This document shows, piece by piece, positions 42,237-50,864 of a DNA stretch of 64,000 bases. Position 1 is the first letter of the stretch. Every line of letters starts with the position of its first letter. The notes under the pieces are model-generated. The model was not told where the DNA came from and ran no database searches. It worked only from the letters and a program-made list of their open reading frames with translations. Source of the stretch: Leucobacter chromiireducens subsp. solipictus (GTDB lineage Bacteria; Actinomycetota; Actinomycetes; Actinomycetales; Microbacteriaceae); NCBI RefSeq assembly GCF_016758195.1, contig NZ_QYAC01000007.1, positions 140,385 to 204,384 on the forward strand, written 5' to 3'. Position numbers and translations under genes: made by a program.

Positions 42237-43727
42237 ATGACCCGTACCCATGCCGAGTGGCAGGCCGCTGCGGCGGCCCTCGAGTTCGACGGCCGCGCCG
42301 TCATCGGGGGCACCCGCGTCGCCGCGAGCTCGGGGAAGACCATCGCGAAGACGAACCCCGCCACCGGCGAGGTGATCTCCCACATCCACGAGTGCGGCGG
42401 GGCCGAGGTGGACGCCGCCGTCGCCGCCGCCCGTGCCGCCTACGAGTCCGGGGAGTGGTCGCGGGCCGGTGCAGGTTTCCGCCGCGAACGCCTGCTGGAA
42501 CTCGCCCGCCTCATCGAGGAACGCGCCGACGAGTTCGCGCTCTACGACACCCTCGACATGGGCAAGCCGATCCGCGAGTCCTCGACGATCGATGCGCCCG
42601 GATCCGCGGCGCTGTATCGCTTCTACGGGGAAGCCGTGGAGAAGCAGGAGCACCTGATCCCGGTCACGCCCCCGGGTTCCACCGCGCTCGTGACGCGCGA
42701 GGCGCTCGGCGTGGTCGCCGTGATCGTGGCCTGGAACTATCCGCTCGAAATCGCGACGTGGAAGCTTGCCCCCGCGCTCGCCGCGGGCAACGCCGTCGTC
42801 GTGAAGCCGCCGGTGGAGGCCTCACACTCGACGCTGTTGTTGGCCGAGCTGGCCCTCGAAGCGGGGATCCCCGCGGGCATCGTCAACGTGGTCCCCGGAC
42901 GCGGCTCGGTCGTGGGGGCGGCGCTTGCCCTGCACGAGGACGTCGATATGCTCGCCTTCACGGGGTCCACCGAGGTCGCCAAACAGCTGCAGCAATACGC
43001 GGGGCAATCGAACATGAAGCGGCTCGCCCTCGAGGCCGGCGGCAAGAGCTCGAACCTGATCTTCGCGGACTGCGACGACCTGGCGCTCGCGGCGCAGAAG
43101 GCCGCGTTTGGCAGCTTCTACAACCAGGGTGAAGTGTGTTCGGCGAACTCCCGCATCTTTGTGGAGCGCGCGGTGTATGACGACTTCCTGCGGCTGTACG
43201 CCGAGGCCGCCCGGGCCTACGCGCCCGGGGATCCGCTCGACCCGGCCAGCGGGATCGGCTCGCTCGTGTCCGAGGCGCACGCGGACACCGTGTGGGCGAC
43301 CATCGAGAACGCCCGCCGGGACGGCACGATCGTCGCCGGTGGCACCCGGCCGGAGATCGCCGGATCCCGCGCCTTCATCGAGCCGACCATCGTGACGGAC
43401 GTGCCCGCAGACCACGAGGTGCACACGCGCGAGATCTTCGGGCCGGTGGCCGTCGTCACCCCGTTCGACACCGAGGAGGAAGCGATCGCGCGGGCGAACG
43501 AGACCCCCTTCGGCCTCGCCGCATCGCTCTGGACGGGCAGCCTGGCCCGGGCGCACCGCGTCTCGGAGCGCCTGGTCGCCGGCACGGTGTCCGTGAACAC
43601 GGTGGACGCCCTCGGCTTCACCACGCCGTTCGGCGGCTTCAAGCAGTCCGGGTTTGGCCGGGATCTCTCGGTGCACGCGCTCGAGAACTACACGGACTAC
43701 AAGACGACGTGGATGCAGTGGGGGTAG
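42237..43727 (+). CDS. NAD(P)-dependent aldehyde dehydrogenase
   Basis: 496 residues. Oxidises an aldehyde to the acid. The catalytic Glu is in LALEAGGKSSNLIF, the catalytic Cys in NQGEVCSANSRIFV, with the cofactor region VIVAWNYPLEIATWKLAPAL and FTGSTEVAKQLQ. It resembles gamma-aminobutyraldehyde / 4-hydroxyphenyl-type ALDHs, which act after an amine is turned into an aldehyde, consistent with an aminotransferase downstream. GGAGAAACGAG ahead of ATG 42237. Last gene of the first operon of the cluster. Confidence 0.93.
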   Translation: MTRTHAEWQAAAAALEFDGRAVIGGTRVAASSGKTIAKTNPATGEVISHIHECGGAEVDAAVAAARAAYESGEWSRAGAGFRRERLLELARLIEERADEFALYDTLDMGKPIRESSTIDAPGSAALYRFYGEAVEKQEHLIPVTPPGSTALVTREALGVVAVIVAWNYPLEIATWKLAPALAAGNAVVVKPPVEASHSTLLLAELALEAGIPAGIVNVVPGRGSVVGAALALHEDVDMLAFTGSTEVAKQLQQYAGQSNMKRLALEAGGKSSNLIFADCDDLALAAQKAAFGSFYNQGEVCSANSRIFVERAVYDDFLRLYAEAARAYAPGDPLDPASGIGSLVSEAHADTVWATIENARRDGTIVAGGTRPEIAGSRAFIEPTIVTDVPADHEVHTREIFGPVAVVTPFDTEEEAIARANETPFGLAASLWTGSLARAHRVSERLVAGTVSVNTVDALGFTTPFGGFKQSGFGRDLSVHALENYTDYKTTWMQWG

Positions 43728-43745
43728 GCGGAGATATCCGCCGAA

Positions 43746-43789
43746 CTGCATCTCAAACCACGATGCAGTGATCCGAAAATAACTATTTT
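43746..43789 (+). promoter_or_regulatory. LysR-type box, copy 3, and aminotransferase promoter
   Basis: CTGCATC-N9-GATGCAG (43746-43768), the same arms and spacing as copy 1, followed by TATTTT (43784-43789), which begins 22 nt after the G of GAT. Beyond the box, TATTTTACTGATGAATG resembles TATTTTACAGATGCAAT at the ridA promoter. It drives the aminotransferase-permease operon. Confidence 0.75.
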
Positions 43790-43867
43790 ACTGATGAATG
43801 ACGCGGTGTGACGATGGGTGCAGGACCCGCGACCCGTCCGGTCAATGCCGACTGAGAGGAACCCGAC

Positions 43868-45304
43868 ATGACCATGCAGCAGGAATTCTCCGACGTGAGC
43901 GCGCAGCTCACGAACACCCCGAGCGGGCTCGCCGAGATCGCGAAGCGCCACCTGGTGATGAACTTCACCCCGGCGAGCAAGTACCGCGACGACGAGCTCC
44001 CGGTGTTCGTGCGCGGCGAGCACTGCTCCGTGTTCGACGAGAGCGGCCGACGCTTCTTCGACGGCCTCGCGGGACTGTTCTGCGTGCAGCTGGGCTACAC
44101 GCACGGGGCCGAGGTCGGCGACGCCGTGCGCGATCAGCTGGCGGCGCTCCCGTTCCAGACCACGTGGAGCGTGGCGCACCCGCCCGCCGCGCTGCTCGCC
44201 CAGAAGATCGCGGAGCTCGCGCCCGGCGACCTGAACCGCGTGTTCTTCGCCTCGGGCGGCGGCGAGTCGAACGAGGCCGCAATCAAGCTTGCGCGGCAGT
44301 ACCACATCACCCGGGGTGAGGGGACGCGCACCAAGTTCATCGCCCGCCGCGTCGCCTACCACGGCACCAGCTTCGGCGCGATGTCGCTGAACGGAATGAC
44401 GGACGTGCGCAAGATGTTCGAGCCCCTCATGCACGGGGTGCGCCACACGCACAACACGAAGCGCTACCGCCGTCCCGAGGGCGAGACCGCCGAGCAGACC
44501 ACGGCATTCCTCCTGGCCGAGCTGGAATCGCTCATCGTGCAGGAGGGTGCCGACACCATCGCGGCGATCATCATGGAGCCACTGCAGAACGCGGGCGGCA
44601 GCCTCACCCCGCCCACGCCGGACTACTTCCCGGGCGTGCGGGCGCTGTGCGACACGTACGGCATCCTGCTGATCGCGGACGAGGTCATCACCGGTTATGG
44701 CCGCCTCGGCTCCTGGTTCGGTTCGACCCACTACGGATTCCAGCCCGACATGATGACCTTCGCGAAGGGCATCGCCTCCGCCTACATGCCGCTGGGCGGC
44801 GTGATCGCGAGCGACCGGATCATCGAGACGGTGCTCGACGGACCGCTCGGCATGTTCAACCACGCGCTCACCTACGGCGGCCACCCGGTCGCCTGCGCCG
44901 CGGCACTGAAGAACCTCGAGATCATGGAGCGCGAAGGCGTCGTGGAGAACGTCGCCGAGCTGAGCCCGTACCTGGGGGAGAAACTCGCGGAGGTCGCGTC
45001 CCGGCACGCGGCGATCGTCGGTGACCTGCGCGGCGACGGCTTCCACCGCAGCTTCGAGCTCGTCACGGACCACGCTGCGAAGCGCTGGGCCGAGACGCCG
45101 CTGAACGCGGGCGACTTCGTCGGCGGCCACCTGAATCCGGCGCTTGCCGAGGCCGGGCTGCTCTGCCGGGTCGCGATTGACGCCGAGGGGAACCCGCTCG
45201 TGCAGGTGTCGCCCCCGCTCGTCATGACTCGTGCGGATATCGATGAGCTCGCCGGGCTCCTGGACCAGGCGTTTACCGCCGCGACGGCGAGCGCCGGGCT
45301 GTAA
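43868..45304 (+). CDS. Class III PLP-dependent aminotransferase (omega-amino-acid type)
   Basis: 478 residues. Motifs: RFFDGLAGLFCVQLGYTHGA, FFASGGGESNEAAIKLARQY (phosphate contact), IMEPLQNAGGSLTPPTPDYF, IADEVITGYGRLGSWFG, and the PLP Lys in MMTFAKGIASAYMPLGGVIA. The group includes taurine-pyruvate, beta-alanine-pyruvate and polyamine aminotransferases, which turn a primary amine into an aldehyde. That fits the aldehyde dehydrogenase just upstream. It is the first gene of the second operon, under LysR box 3, and ends before a double hairpin. Confidence 0.92.
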   Translation: MTMQQEFSDVSAQLTNTPSGLAEIAKRHLVMNFTPASKYRDDELPVFVRGEHCSVFDESGRRFFDGLAGLFCVQLGYTHGAEVGDAVRDQLAALPFQTTWSVAHPPAALLAQKIAELAPGDLNRVFFASGGGESNEAAIKLARQYHITRGEGTRTKFIARRVAYHGTSFGAMSLNGMTDVRKMFEPLMHGVRHTHNTKRYRRPEGETAEQTTAFLLAELESLIVQEGADTIAAIIMEPLQNAGGSLTPPTPDYFPGVRALCDTYGILLIADEVITGYGRLGSWFGSTHYGFQPDMMTFAKGIASAYMPLGGVIASDRIIETVLDGPLGMFNHALTYGGHPVACAAALKNLEIMEREGVVENVAELSPYLGEKLAEVASRHAAIVGDLRGDGFHRSFELVTDHAAKRWAETPLNAGDFVGGHLNPALAEAGLLCRVAIDAEGNPLVQVSPPLVMTRADIDELAGLLDQAFTAATASAGL

Positions 45305-45315
45305 TTCCGAGTGAC

Positions 45316-45370
45316 CCCCGGGGACCCTGCGTCGGGTCCCCGGGGTGGCGCGATTCGTCGCGCCATTTTT
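45316..45370 (+). terminator. Double hairpin with T tract between aminotransferase and permease
   Basis: Stem 1: CCCCGGGGACCC (45316-45327) / GGGTCCCCGGGG (45334-45345). Stem 2: GGCGCG (45347-45352) / CGCGCC (45359-45364), followed at once by ATTTTT. It looks like a true rho-independent terminator, yet the permease in the same direction follows 33 bp later with no promoter I can see, so partial termination is likely. Confidence 0.78.
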
Positions 45371-45402
45371 ACCCAACTTCAACGGCGAAATAGGGATCCC
45401 CC

Positions 45403-46827
45403 ATGAGCGAATATCCACGGCTGACGACGTCCACGACCAAGATCATCACCTTCGAACGGCGGCACATCCGGCCGATCCCCGACGACGAACGTCACGGGAC
45501 GACGCGCGGGCTCTTCTTCGTGTGGCTCGGGATCAACATGCTCCCGCTCACCATCGTCACGGGTGCCCTCGGGCCCACCGTGTTCGGGCTCTCGCTCGGG
45601 TGGACCATCGCCGCCGTGGTCATCGGCAACGTCGTCGGCGGTCTGGGAGCCGCGTTGCACGCCTCTCAGGGGCCGCAGCTGGGGATCCCCCAGATGCTGC
45701 AGGCGCGCGGGCAGTTCGGCTACTTCGGTGGCAGCCTGCTCGCGCTCATCGCGGTGATCATGTTCCTCGGCTTCTTTGCCTCCAACCTCGTGGTGGCCGC
45801 GCAGAGCTTCGCCGCGGTATTCCAGAGCGACAACATCAACATCGGCATCATCGTGTGCGCCGGGATCGCGCTGGTGGTCGCGATCTTCGGCTACGACCTC
45901 GTCCGCAAACTCATGGCCGTGTTCTCGGTGGTCATTGGGCTGCTCGTGGTCGTGTCGATCATCATCGCGGTCGCGAACCCCGCGACGTTCGTGCCGCACG
46001 CGGACCTCGGATACAACACCGCCGGGTTCTTCGGCATGCTCGCGATCGGCGTCACCTGGCAGCTCGCGTACGCCCCGTACGTCTCCGACTACTCGCGGTA
46101 CATGCCGCGCGAGGGCGGGGCCAAGCAGGCGTTCTGGGCCACCTACTTGGGCCTGGTCCTGGGCACCGTGCTCGTCATGCTGCTCGGCGCGCTCGTCGGA
46201 CTGACCACCGCGGACGGGGACACGATGGCCGCGCTCGGCCGCCTCCTCGGCGGCTTTGGCCCGGTCGTGCTTTGTGCGTTCGGGATCGCCTCCGCGGTCA
46301 TGAACTCCTCGAACATTTACTCCGGGGTGATGTCCTCGCTCACCGTGCTCGAAACGATCTCCGCGAAGATCCGGATCGATACCGCGAAGCGCATCCTGAT
46401 GACGGTGGCGTATGCGGTGATCGCCATGCTGGGCGCGCTCCTCGGCAAGGACAGCTTCCTGCTGATCTTTGGGGACTTCGTCACGCTGCTGCTCTACGTG
46501 CTGATCCCGTGGTCCGCGATCAATCTCGTCGACTACTTTGTGCTCCGCAAGGGCCACTACGCCGTTGACGACATGTTCCGGCGCGATGGCGGTCGCTATG
46601 GGCGCTGGGACTCGGCGGGCCTCGTGAGCTATCTGATCGGCATCCTCGTGCAGATCCCATTCATGGTGACCAGCCTGTACACCGGGCCGCTCGCCGAGCC
46701 GTTGGGCTTCGTGGACGTGGCCTGGATCTTCGGCTTCATCGTCCCGGGCGCGCTCTACTACCTGTGGCGGCGTGGCGGCGCGGCGGCGGAACTCCGCACC
46801 GCGGCGCGGGAGCGGGTGGCCGCGTGA
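45403..46827 (+). CDS. NCS1-family permease, first of two
   Basis: 474 residues, about 12 membrane helices. The nucleobase-cation-symport-1 features are FEREHIRPIP-like start (FERRHIRPIPDDERHGTTRG), FVWLGINMLPLTIVTGALGP, HASQGPQLGIPQMLQARGQF, and LLYVLIPWSAINLVDYF near the end. Substrates of the family are purines, pyrimidines, hydantoins, allantoin and thiamine. Here it probably imports the cluster's N-containing substrate. The next gene overlaps its stop by 4 bp. It is paralogous to the permease at 48515. Confidence 0.9.
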   Translation: MSEYPRLTTSTTKIITFERRHIRPIPDDERHGTTRGLFFVWLGINMLPLTIVTGALGPTVFGLSLGWTIAAVVIGNVVGGLGAALHASQGPQLGIPQMLQARGQFGYFGGSLLALIAVIMFLGFFASNLVVAAQSFAAVFQSDNINIGIIVCAGIALVVAIFGYDLVRKLMAVFSVVIGLLVVVSIIIAVANPATFVPHADLGYNTAGFFGMLAIGVTWQLAYAPYVSDYSRYMPREGGAKQAFWATYLGLVLGTVLVMLLGALVGLTTADGDTMAALGRLLGGFGPVVLCAFGIASAVMNSSNIYSGVMSSLTVLETISAKIRIDTAKRILMTVAYAVIAMLGALLGKDSFLLIFGDFVTLLLYVLIPWSAINLVDYFVLRKGHYAVDDMFRRDGGRYGRWDSAGLVSYLIGILVQIPFMVTSLYTGPLAEPLGFVDVAWIFGFIVPGALYYLWRRGGAAAELRTAARERVAA

Positions 46828-48503
46828 GCGCGCCGGATCTGGTCGTCACCGGTGCCCAGCTGTGGGCCCCGGCGCTCAGCGCGGACACGGCCGTCGCGGT
46901 GCGGGATGGTCGGATTGTGGCGGTGGGCAGCGACCGCGCGATCGGCGCCCTCGCCGCGCCACAGACCGAGCGGATCGATGCGGCGGGTGCGGCGCTGCTC
47001 CCGGGATTTCACGACGCGCACATTCACGCGCTCGCCGGCGGGCTCGCGCTGCTCGGCTGCGACCTGGAAACCGAGCACTCGCTCGACGGCTACGGCCGAC
47101 TCATCAGGGACGCCGCCGCGCTCGGCGAGCCCTGGGTGATCGGTGCCGGCTGGTTTGGGGACGTGTTCCCCGGCGGGCTCCCCACGCGGGAGCTCCTCGA
47201 CGAGTGGGTGCCGGACCGCCCCGCGGTGCTCACCAGCCACGACGCCCACGGCGTTTGGGTGAATACTCGGGCGCTGGAACTCGCGGGGATCACGGATGAC
47301 ACGCCTGATCCGCCGGCCGGCCGGATCGTGCGGAACGCCGACGGTGTTGCGACCGGCATGCTGCTCGACACCGCCGGGGAACTCGTCACGCGGCTCGCAC
47401 CACCGCGCGGTGCCGCCGAACAGCGGCGGGCGCTGCGTGCCGCGCAGGAGCGGCTCTTCTCCCTTGGGATCACGAGCTGGCACGACGCGATCCTGGGCGA
47501 CTACCTCACCCTGCCGGATAGCTTGCCGACGTATCTCGAGACCCGTGCGGACGGGAGCCTGCGGGCCCGCGTGACCGGGTCGATGTGGTGGCCGCCGACG
47601 GCCGGGCCCGCGTACCTGCCCGAGATGCTCGGGCGGATCGATGCGGCGCGCGGCGCGGGGTTCGCGGTGTCGAGCGTCAAGATCATGCAGGACGGGATCT
47701 GCGAGAACTGCACGGCGGCGCTCATCGACCCCTACCGGGGAGTGTCGCCCGCGGTGCGCGGCGATTCGGTGATCTCGCCCGAGGATCTCGCCGAGATCGT
47801 GTGCCACCTGGATGCGGCGGGGCTCAGCGTCCACTTCCATGGCGTCGGGGACCGCGCGGTGCGCGAGTGCCTCGACGCGGTCGCGGCGGCCCGGGCGGGA
47901 GGCACAGGGGTGCGGCACCAGATCGCGCACCTGGACCTCGTCGATCCCGCGGACATCCCGCGGTTCGCGGAGCTCGGCGTCACCGCGAACCTGCAGCCAC
48001 TGTGGGCGCGCAACGACCAGGAGATCCTCGAGCGGAAGCTCCCGCTGCTGGGCGCAGAGCGGGCGCAGTTCCACTTTCCGTTCGGGTCCCTGCACCGCGC
48101 GGGGGCCCACCTCGCGATGGGAAGCGACTGGCCGGTGACGAGTCCGGATCCGCTATGGGGGCTGCACACCGCGTGCACCCGAACCGCGCCCGCGGCCGAT
48201 GTGCACGCACTGAACGCGGAATCCCGGGTCCCCGCGCTGCCGGATGAACAGCTCAGCCCGGAGGTGGCGATCCGCGCGTACACGCTGGGCTCCGCGGAGA
48301 TCTCGGGCGTCGCGGACCAGCTCGGGCGCATCGCGGTCGGCGCGCTCGCCGACCTCGTGCTCCTGAGCGGGCCGGTCGGGGCCGCTGGCGATTTCGACCG
48401 CGTGCGCGTTGCCCGCACCATCCTCGGCGGCACCACGGTGTACGCCGCACCCACCACGGACGACCGCGATCCCGAGCTGGCCTCACCGTCAGCTCGGGCG
48501 TGA
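46824..48503 (+). CDS. Metal-dependent amidohydrolase, YtcJ-like (amidohydrolase_3)
   Basis: 559 residues from GTG 46824, overlapping the permease stop. The metal-binding HxH is in GFHDAHIHALAGGLALLGCD, and the TIM-barrel continues through VSSVKIMQDGICENCTAALI, a region conserved in YtcJ proteins. A composite beta-sandwich is formed by both ends (DLVVTGAQLWAPALSADTAV and GRIAVGALADLVLLSG). YtcJ-type enzymes hydrolyse cyclic or linear amides. Its position between two NCS1 permeases suggests action on the imported compound. Confidence 0.87.
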   Translation: MSAPDLVVTGAQLWAPALSADTAVAVRDGRIVAVGSDRAIGALAAPQTERIDAAGAALLPGFHDAHIHALAGGLALLGCDLETEHSLDGYGRLIRDAAALGEPWVIGAGWFGDVFPGGLPTRELLDEWVPDRPAVLTSHDAHGVWVNTRALELAGITDDTPDPPAGRIVRNADGVATGMLLDTAGELVTRLAPPRGAAEQRRALRAAQERLFSLGITSWHDAILGDYLTLPDSLPTYLETRADGSLRARVTGSMWWPPTAGPAYLPEMLGRIDAARGAGFAVSSVKIMQDGICENCTAALIDPYRGVSPAVRGDSVISPEDLAEIVCHLDAAGLSVHFHGVGDRAVRECLDAVAAARAGGTGVRHQIAHLDLVDPADIPRFAELGVTANLQPLWARNDQEILERKLPLLGAERAQFHFPFGSLHRAGAHLAMGSDWPVTSPDPLWGLHTACTRTAPAADVHALNAESRVPALPDEQLSPEVAIRAYTLGSAEISGVADQLGRIAVGALADLVLLSGPVGAAGDFDRVRVARTILGGTTVYAAPTTDDRDPELASPSARA

Positions 48504-48514
48504 CAAGGAGAACC

Positions 48515-49954
48515 ATGACTCAGGAACCACCCGTCGTCACGAAGACATTCGTGCGATTCGAGCAACAACACATTCTGCCCATCCCCGAGACCGAGCGAAC
48601 GGGCACGAGCAGGTCGATCTTCGCCATCTGGGTGGGGCTCAACATGATGCCCCTCACCGTGGTCACGGGGGCCGTCGCGACGGGCGCCTACTCGCTGCCC
48701 ATCGGGTGGAGCATCGCCGCGCTCTTGATCGGCAACGTGATCGGGGCCTTCGGCTCGGCCCTGCACGCATCGCAGGGTCCGCACCTCGGGATCCCGCAGA
48801 TGCTCCAGGCCCGTGCCCAGTTCGGGTATCTCGGCGGCGGTCTCTTCGCGCTGATCGCCTTCATCATGTTCATGGGCTTCTTCGTCGGCATCCTGATCGT
48901 TGCGAAGGACGCGCTGCTCGCCGTGTTCCCGAGCGTGAACGGCTCGGTCGCAATCATCGGGTTCGCGGCCGTCGGCATCGTGCTGTGCGTGTTCGGCTTC
49001 GATTTGCTGCGCAAGACGATGGTGTACATCTCGATCCTCATCGCGGTCGCCGTGACGGTGTCCATGGTGATGCTCTGGCTGCAGCCCGAGGTGACCGCTT
49101 CCCGCACCGACGCGGAGTTCACCCTGGAGGGGTTCTTCGCGGTGCTCGCGATCGGGGTGGTGTGGCAGCTCGCCTACGCGCCCTACGTGTCGGACTACAC
49201 GCGGTACCTTCCGAAGCAGACGGGCCCGAAGACCGCCTTCTGGAGCACCTACCTGGGGCTCGTGCTGAGCTCGGTGTTCGTGATGACGCTCGGCGTGCTC
49301 CTCGGGGCCGCGAACCCCGACAATCCGCTTGCCGCGCTGAGCGATCACCTGGGCGGGCTCGGCCTCGTCGTGCTGCTCGTGTTCGCGGTCACCTCCGCGC
49401 TCATCAACGGCGTGGAACTGTACTCGGCCGTGATGAACGCGCTGACCGGAATCCAATCGAGCTTCCGGAACGTCATCATTACCTCCGGCACGCGCGTGTG
49501 GACCACGGTGGTGTGCGGGGTCGTCGCCACGGTCGTCGCCCTGCTCGGCCAGGGGGACTTCATGACGGCGTTCGACAACTTCCTCTCGCTCCTGCTCTAC
49601 GTGCTGATCCCCTGGTCCGCAATCAACCTCGTCGACTACTTCGTCGTCAAGAAGGGGCACTACACGATCGGCGACCTGTTCGACCGCACCGGCGGACAGT
49701 ACGGACGATGGAACGTCGTGGGGCTCGGGAGCTACGCGATCGGGTTCCTCGCGCAGGTGCCGTTCATGATCACGGCCCTGTACACGGGACCGATGGCCGC
49801 ACCGCTGCACAACGTGGACATTGCCTGGCTCGTCGGCTTCGTCGTGACCGTGATCGTCTATCTGGTCTGGGTGAAGCTCGCCCCGAACGGCGGCACCCGA
49901 GAGGTCGAGGACGCCGCCGCCGAGGCCGCCACGACCCACGAGCCGACCCGCTAA
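48515..49954 (+). CDS. NCS1-family permease, second of two
   Basis: 479 residues from ATG 48515, AAGGAG 4 nt ahead. It has the same core motifs as the first permease: RFEQQHILPIPETERTGTSR, LNMMPLTVVTGAV, HASQGPHLGIPQMLQARAQF, LLYVLIPWSAINLVDYFVVK. The two genes are clear paralogues, differing in the helix 3-4 region. Having two suggests two related substrates, or an importer and an exporter of a product. It ends the operon before a palindromic element. Confidence 0.9.
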   Translation: MTQEPPVVTKTFVRFEQQHILPIPETERTGTSRSIFAIWVGLNMMPLTVVTGAVATGAYSLPIGWSIAALLIGNVIGAFGSALHASQGPHLGIPQMLQARAQFGYLGGGLFALIAFIMFMGFFVGILIVAKDALLAVFPSVNGSVAIIGFAAVGIVLCVFGFDLLRKTMVYISILIAVAVTVSMVMLWLQPEVTASRTDAEFTLEGFFAVLAIGVVWQLAYAPYVSDYTRYLPKQTGPKTAFWSTYLGLVLSSVFVMTLGVLLGAANPDNPLAALSDHLGGLGLVVLLVFAVTSALINGVELYSAVMNALTGIQSSFRNVIITSGTRVWTTVVCGVVATVVALLGQGDFMTAFDNFLSLLLYVLIPWSAINLVDYFVVKKGHYTIGDLFDRTGGQYGRWNVVGLGSYAIGFLAQVPFMITALYTGPMAAPLHNVDIAWLVGFVVTVIVYLVWVKLAPNGGTREVEDAAAEAATTHEPTR

Positions 49955-49991
49955 CTGCCCGGCCCCGTTCGTCGCCCGCCCCGGACTACGA

Positions 49992-50049
49992 CCGAGCACG
50001 CGATCTAGCACCTGCTGCCCGTGAAGAAAGTGCGAAATTGCGTGCTCGG
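49992..50049. terminator. Long palindromic element, copy 2 (one arm degraded)
   Basis: Outer arms CCGAGCACGC (49992-50001) and GCGTGCTCGG (50040-50049) are perfect. Read from the right, GAGCACGCAATTTCGCACTT matches copy 1 (GAGCACGCATTTTGGCACCT) closely, while the left inner arm has drifted. It lies between convergent genes, as does copy 1. Confidence 0.65.
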
Positions 50050-50115
50050 CGGGGAATGGGGAGAGGGAAAAGGGGGGAGCCGGGAGTAAGGCAGGGCAGA
50101 GCCAGGGGCAAGTCC

Positions 50116-50811
50116 CTAGATGCGGTGCAACTCCCGGCGCGGGCGGACCGCAACGTCGGTGAGCTGGACGTCGGCGGGGGCGTCGACCACGAAGCGCACC
50201 GCGCGGGCCACCGAGCTCGGCTGCACGTAGTGCTCGGGACGGTACGCGTCCGCGGGGATCAGCCCGCGCAGCATCTCGGTGTCGGTCTGACCCGGTGCCA
50301 CGGTCGCGACGCGGAGCAAGTGCGGTTCCTCGTCGATGCGCAGCACGTCGGCGAGGCCGCGCAACGCATGCTTGCTCGCGGTATAGACGGCGCTGCCCGC
50401 GGCCGGCTGCGTGCCCGCGCCGGATCCGATGAACACGACCGTGCCGCGGGCGGCGCGCAGCAGGGGAAGCGCCAGTCGCGTGAGCGTCGCGGGCGCGGTC
50501 ACGTTGACCGCGAAGTGCGCGTCCCAGTCGGCCGGTGACGCCGCCTCGACCCCGAGGGAACGCGCGATCGCGGCGGCGTGCACGATCACGTCGAGCCGAT
50601 CGAGCTCCGCGACCCGGCGCGCGAGCGCGGCCTCGTCGGTGACATCGAGCTGCCACACCTCACCGCCCGTGTCGGCGGCCACGGCGGCCAGTCGCTCGGC
50701 GTTGCGGCCCACCAGGATCACGCGGTGGGTGCGGCGAAGTTCCCGCGCGATCTCGGCCCCCATGCCGCCAGAGGCCCCGGTGATCAGCGCAGTCTGGCGG
50801 GAATCGGACAC
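50116..50811 (-). CDS. Short-chain dehydrogenase/reductase
   Basis: 231 residues. The Rossmann motif TGASGGMGAEIARELRRTHR, VIVHAAAIARSLGVEA and the catalytic YxxxK in GSAVYTASKHALRGLADV mark a classical SDR; the substrate is not predictable. Two starts are close: ATG 50817 touches the GAGGAG ribosome binding site, whereas GTG 50811 is 6 nt from it and is preferred. It is 53 bp downstream of the AraC gene in the same direction. Confidence 0.87.
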   Translation of the reverse strand: MSDSRQTALITGASGGMGAEIARELRRTHRVILVGRNAERLAAVAADTGGEVWQLDVTDEAALARRVAELDRLDVIVHAAAIARSLGVEAASPADWDAHFAVNVTAPATLTRLALPLLRAARGTVVFIGSGAGTQPAAGSAVYTASKHALRGLADVLRIDEEPHLLRVATVAPGQTDTEMLRGLIPADAYRPEHYVQPSSVARAVRFVVDAPADVQLTDVAVRPRRELHRI

Positions 50812-50864
50812 GGACATCTCCTCGGGATCGGCGTGCGGCGCAGGAGATCCTGGCCGCTCGCCCT

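Noticed and set aside
37359-49954. Interpretation as a pyrimidine Rut pathway
   Set aside because: RidA and a nucleobase-type permease recall rutC and rutG, but no rutA or rutB homologue is visible.
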